6,579 nt of DNA from Clostridiales bacterium (GTDB lineage Bacteria; Bacillota; Clostridia; Christensenellales; Aristaeellaceae), in NCBI GenBank assembly GCA_012513735.1, contig JAAZBR010000174.1, positions 1 through 6,579 on the forward strand. Reading direction: 5' to 3'. The stretch's first letter is position 1. Each line of letters opens with the position of its first letter. Positions 4,836-6,579 of this stretch are shown here, piece after piece. The notes beneath the pieces were generated by a model. The model was not told the origin of the DNA. It saw nothing but the letters and a program-made list of their open reading frames with translations, and did not search any database. Both the position numbers and the translations under genes were made by a program.

Positions 4836-6579
4836 GCAACCATCAGGTGATTGGCGGGGGACGTATGTCCCGTGGCGACACCAACGGCGACAAACGTGCC
4901 CCCATGGCGGCCAAAATGCCCCGCCGGCTGATTTTGAAGAGATTGTGGACCTACCTGGGCCGCCACCGCCTGCTGCTGGTGCTGGCCATGGTGCTGGCGG
5001 TGCTGGCAAACGCGCTGGCCCTGGTGGGCCCCCGCCTGTCCGGAAGAGCCATCGACGCCATCGGCATCGGTCCGGGGCAGGCAAACCTGCCCCGGGTGCT
5101 GCACCATGTGCTGCTGATGGCGCTGTTTTACGTGGCGTCCTCGCTGCTCACCTTTCTGCTGTCCCGGGTGACGCTGCGCATGACGCGCAACACCATGTAC
5201 CGCATGCGCAAGGATGTATTTGACAAGCTGGTGATGCTGCCCGTTGGTTTCTTTGACAAGCACCAGGCGGGGGAACTGATCAGCGTGATCAGTTATGACA
5301 TCGACACGGTGAATGAAAGCCTATCCACCGATTTCATCCAGGTGCTGCAGAGCATCATCACGGTGACCGCATCCTTGGTGATGATGCTGACCATCCAGCC
5401 CTTGATGGTGGGCATCTTCGCTGTCACCGTGCCCCTGACCGCCCTGTACACCCGCTGGATCACCCGGCGCACCCAGCCCATGTTCCGCCGGCGTTCCCAG
5501 AAGCTGGGTGAGCTCAATGGCTACATGGAAGAGATGATGGGCGGCCAGAAAACCACCAAGGCCTACGGGCGGGAGGAGGCCGTGCTGCGTGCTTTTGACA
5601 GCAAAAATGATGAGGCAGTGGAGGCCTTCACCACCAGCGAATACTACGGCACCATGATCGGCCCCTCGGTCAACTTCATCAACAACCTGTCCCTGACGCT
5701 GATCAGCGTGTTCGGCTCTCTGCTGTTTCTGCGGGGCAGCGTGGGGTTGGGCGATATTTCCAGCTTTGTACAGTATTCCCGCAAGTTTTCCGGGCCTATC
5801 AACGAAACAGCCAGCATACTGGGCGATCTGCAGAGCGCCTTTGCGGCGGCAGAGCGGGTGTTCCGTCTGATCGATATGCCGCCTGAAACGCCGGATGCCA
5901 TCGGCGCATCCACGCTGACCGATGTGCAGGGGGATGTGAAGTCGCAGAACGTGGATTTCGGCTATGTGCCCGGCGTTCCGGTGATCCGTGGCTTCTCCAT
6001 GCATGCGGAGCCGGGAAAGCTGACCGCCATCGTCGGCCCCACCGGGGCCGGCAAGACAACGCTGATCAACCTGCTGATGCGCGTCTATGACATCGACAGC
6101 GGGCATCTGATGGTGGATGATCACGACATCTATGGATTGACAAGGTCCAGCCTGCGGGCCGCCTATACCATGGTGCTGCAGGACAGTTGGCTGTTCCACG
6201 GCACCGTGGCGGAGAACATCGGCTATGCCCGCCCCTCCGCCACCAGGGAGCAGGTGGTGGCAGCGGCCAAGGCCGCCATGATCCACAGCTTTATCAAGCG
6301 CCTGCCCCAGGGCTACGACACCATGATCGGCGATGACGGCGTGACGATCTCCAAGGGTCAAAAACAACTGCTGACCATTGCCAGGGCCATGCTGTCCGAT
6401 GCCCCCATGCTCATACTGGACGAAGCCACCTCCAATGTGGACACCCAGACAGAGCAGCAGATCCAGCAGGCCATGCGCACCCTGATGGCAGGGCGCACCG
6501 CCTTTGTGATCGCGCACCGGCTGTCCACCATTCAGAACGCCGACAACATTCTGGTGATCCGGGACGGTAACATCGTGGA
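4832..6579 (+). CDS. ABC exporter half-transporter with catalytic site (subunit B of a heterodimer), 3' end beyond the window
   Basis: 582 codons are visible, open at the right edge. Relatives run to roughly 600-630 residues, so only a short tail should be missing. A Gly/Arg-rich cytoplasmic extension (1-36, including GGGRMSRGD) resembles the variable leader common in TM288-type subunits. The membrane domain spans about 40-330, with coupling-helix regions such as FFDKHQAGELISVISYDIDT (140-159) and YGREEAVLRAF (245-255). The nucleotide-binding domain has Walker A GPTGAGKT (402-409), Gln450 in VLQDSWLF, Walker B MLILDE (526-531) with the catalytic Glu531, D-loop SNVD (534-537) and switch His562 in IAHRLSTI. 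The signature is ISKGQ (506-510) instead of LSGGQ, a weakened form like the one in TM288 (LSQGQ). Paired with the preceding subunit it gives one competent and one degenerate ATP site. It starts in a 4-bp overlap with that gene. Confidence 0.93.
   Translation, partial: MSNHQVIGGGRMSRGDTNGDKRAPMAAKMPRRLILKRLWTYLGRHRLLLVLAMVLAVLANALALVGPRLSGRAIDAIGIGPGQANLPRVLHHVLLMALFYVASSLLTFLLSRVTLRMTRNTMYRMRKDVFDKLVMLPVGFFDKHQAGELISVISYDIDTVNESLSTDFIQVLQSIITVTASLVMMLTIQPLMVGIFAVTVPLTALYTRWITRRTQPMFRRRSQKLGELNGYMEEMMGGQKTTKAYGREEAVLRAFDSKNDEAVEAFTTSEYYGTMIGPSVNFINNLSLTLISVFGSLLFLRGSVGLGDISSFVQYSRKFSGPINETASILGDLQSAFAAAERVFRLIDMPPETPDAIGASTLTDVQGDVKSQNVDFGYVPGVPVIRGFSMHAEPGKLTAIVGPTGAGKTTLINLLMRVYDIDSGHLMVDDHDIYGLTRSSLRAAYTMVLQDSWLFHGTVAENIGYARPSATREQVVAAAKAAMIHSFIKRLPQGYDTMIGDDGVTISKGQKQLLTIARAMLSDAPMLILDEATSNVDTQTEQQIQQAMRTLMAGRTAFVIAHRLSTIQNADNILVIRDGNIV

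Noticed and set aside
3912..5084. A 390-codon minus-strand open frame under the ABC genes
   Set aside because: It is antisense to conserved ABC motifs and spans the junction of the two transporter genes. Its product is low-complexity (Pro/Gly/Arg, then Gln/His) and resembles no family.
4813..5223. A 136-codon plus-strand frame overlapping the start of the second ABC gene
   Set aside because: The other frame holds the conserved transporter with an SD and ATGA coupling. This one gives a Pro/Gly/Ala-rich product without features.
5321..6517. A 398-codon minus-strand open frame under the second ABC gene
   Set aside because: It mirrors the codon pattern of the plus-strand transporter, is rich in His, Gln and Gly, and has no recognisable motif or convincing SD.

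Overview
The window is a GC-rich chromosomal stretch with strong Gram-positive-type Shine-Dalgarno (SD) sequences (AAGGAGG-like), sigma-A-like promoters and tightly packed genes. Together with a short clostridial-type macrodomain protein and a MarR/heterodimeric ABC exporter operon, this suggests a GC-rich Clostridia-type Firmicute, perhaps a gut lineage. That placement is an inference from style and family resemblance; there is no rRNA or other marker here.

Left part, minus strand (1-1939, promoter about 1970-1998): an apparent three-gene operon. It reads, in transcription order, a small exported protein of unknown function, a divergent SecD-like protein, and the first 75 codons of a SecF-like protein that runs off the left edge. 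SecD and SecF form the accessory membrane complex that uses the proton or sodium gradient to help the Sec translocon release and fold exported proteins. Both proteins look unusual. SecD has lost the acidic residue and neighbouring motif normally found in its fourth membrane segment, and SecF appears to lack its large extracytoplasmic domain.

Middle (1940-2679): a divergent promoter region, then a single plus-strand gene for a macrodomain protein (probable ADP-ribose-binding or ADP-ribosyl hydrolase protein). A 119-bp regulatory gap follows. It holds a TTGACA promoter and a striking 41-nt inverted repeat built from two copies of the palindrome TTGCGNNCGCAA. The SD of the next gene lies inside the repeat.

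Right part, plus strand (2680-6579, open at the right edge): a MarR-family regulator followed by two half-size ABC exporters, each joined to the next gene by a 4-bp ATGA overlap. The two transporters form a complementary pair. The first has a normal signature motif but Asp in place of the catalytic Glu and Gln in place of the switch His. The second has intact Glu and His but a degenerate signature (ISKGQ). This is the pattern of asymmetric heterodimeric exporters such as TM287/288, BmrCD and LmrCD, with one working and one non-hydrolysing ATP site. The likely scheme is that the regulator binds the palindromes in its own leader and represses the operon until a drug or toxic compound relieves it, but the substrate cannot be read from the sequence.

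No tRNA, rRNA, CRISPR array, insertion sequence or prophage signal was seen, and no stretch longer than 300 bp lacks a gene.
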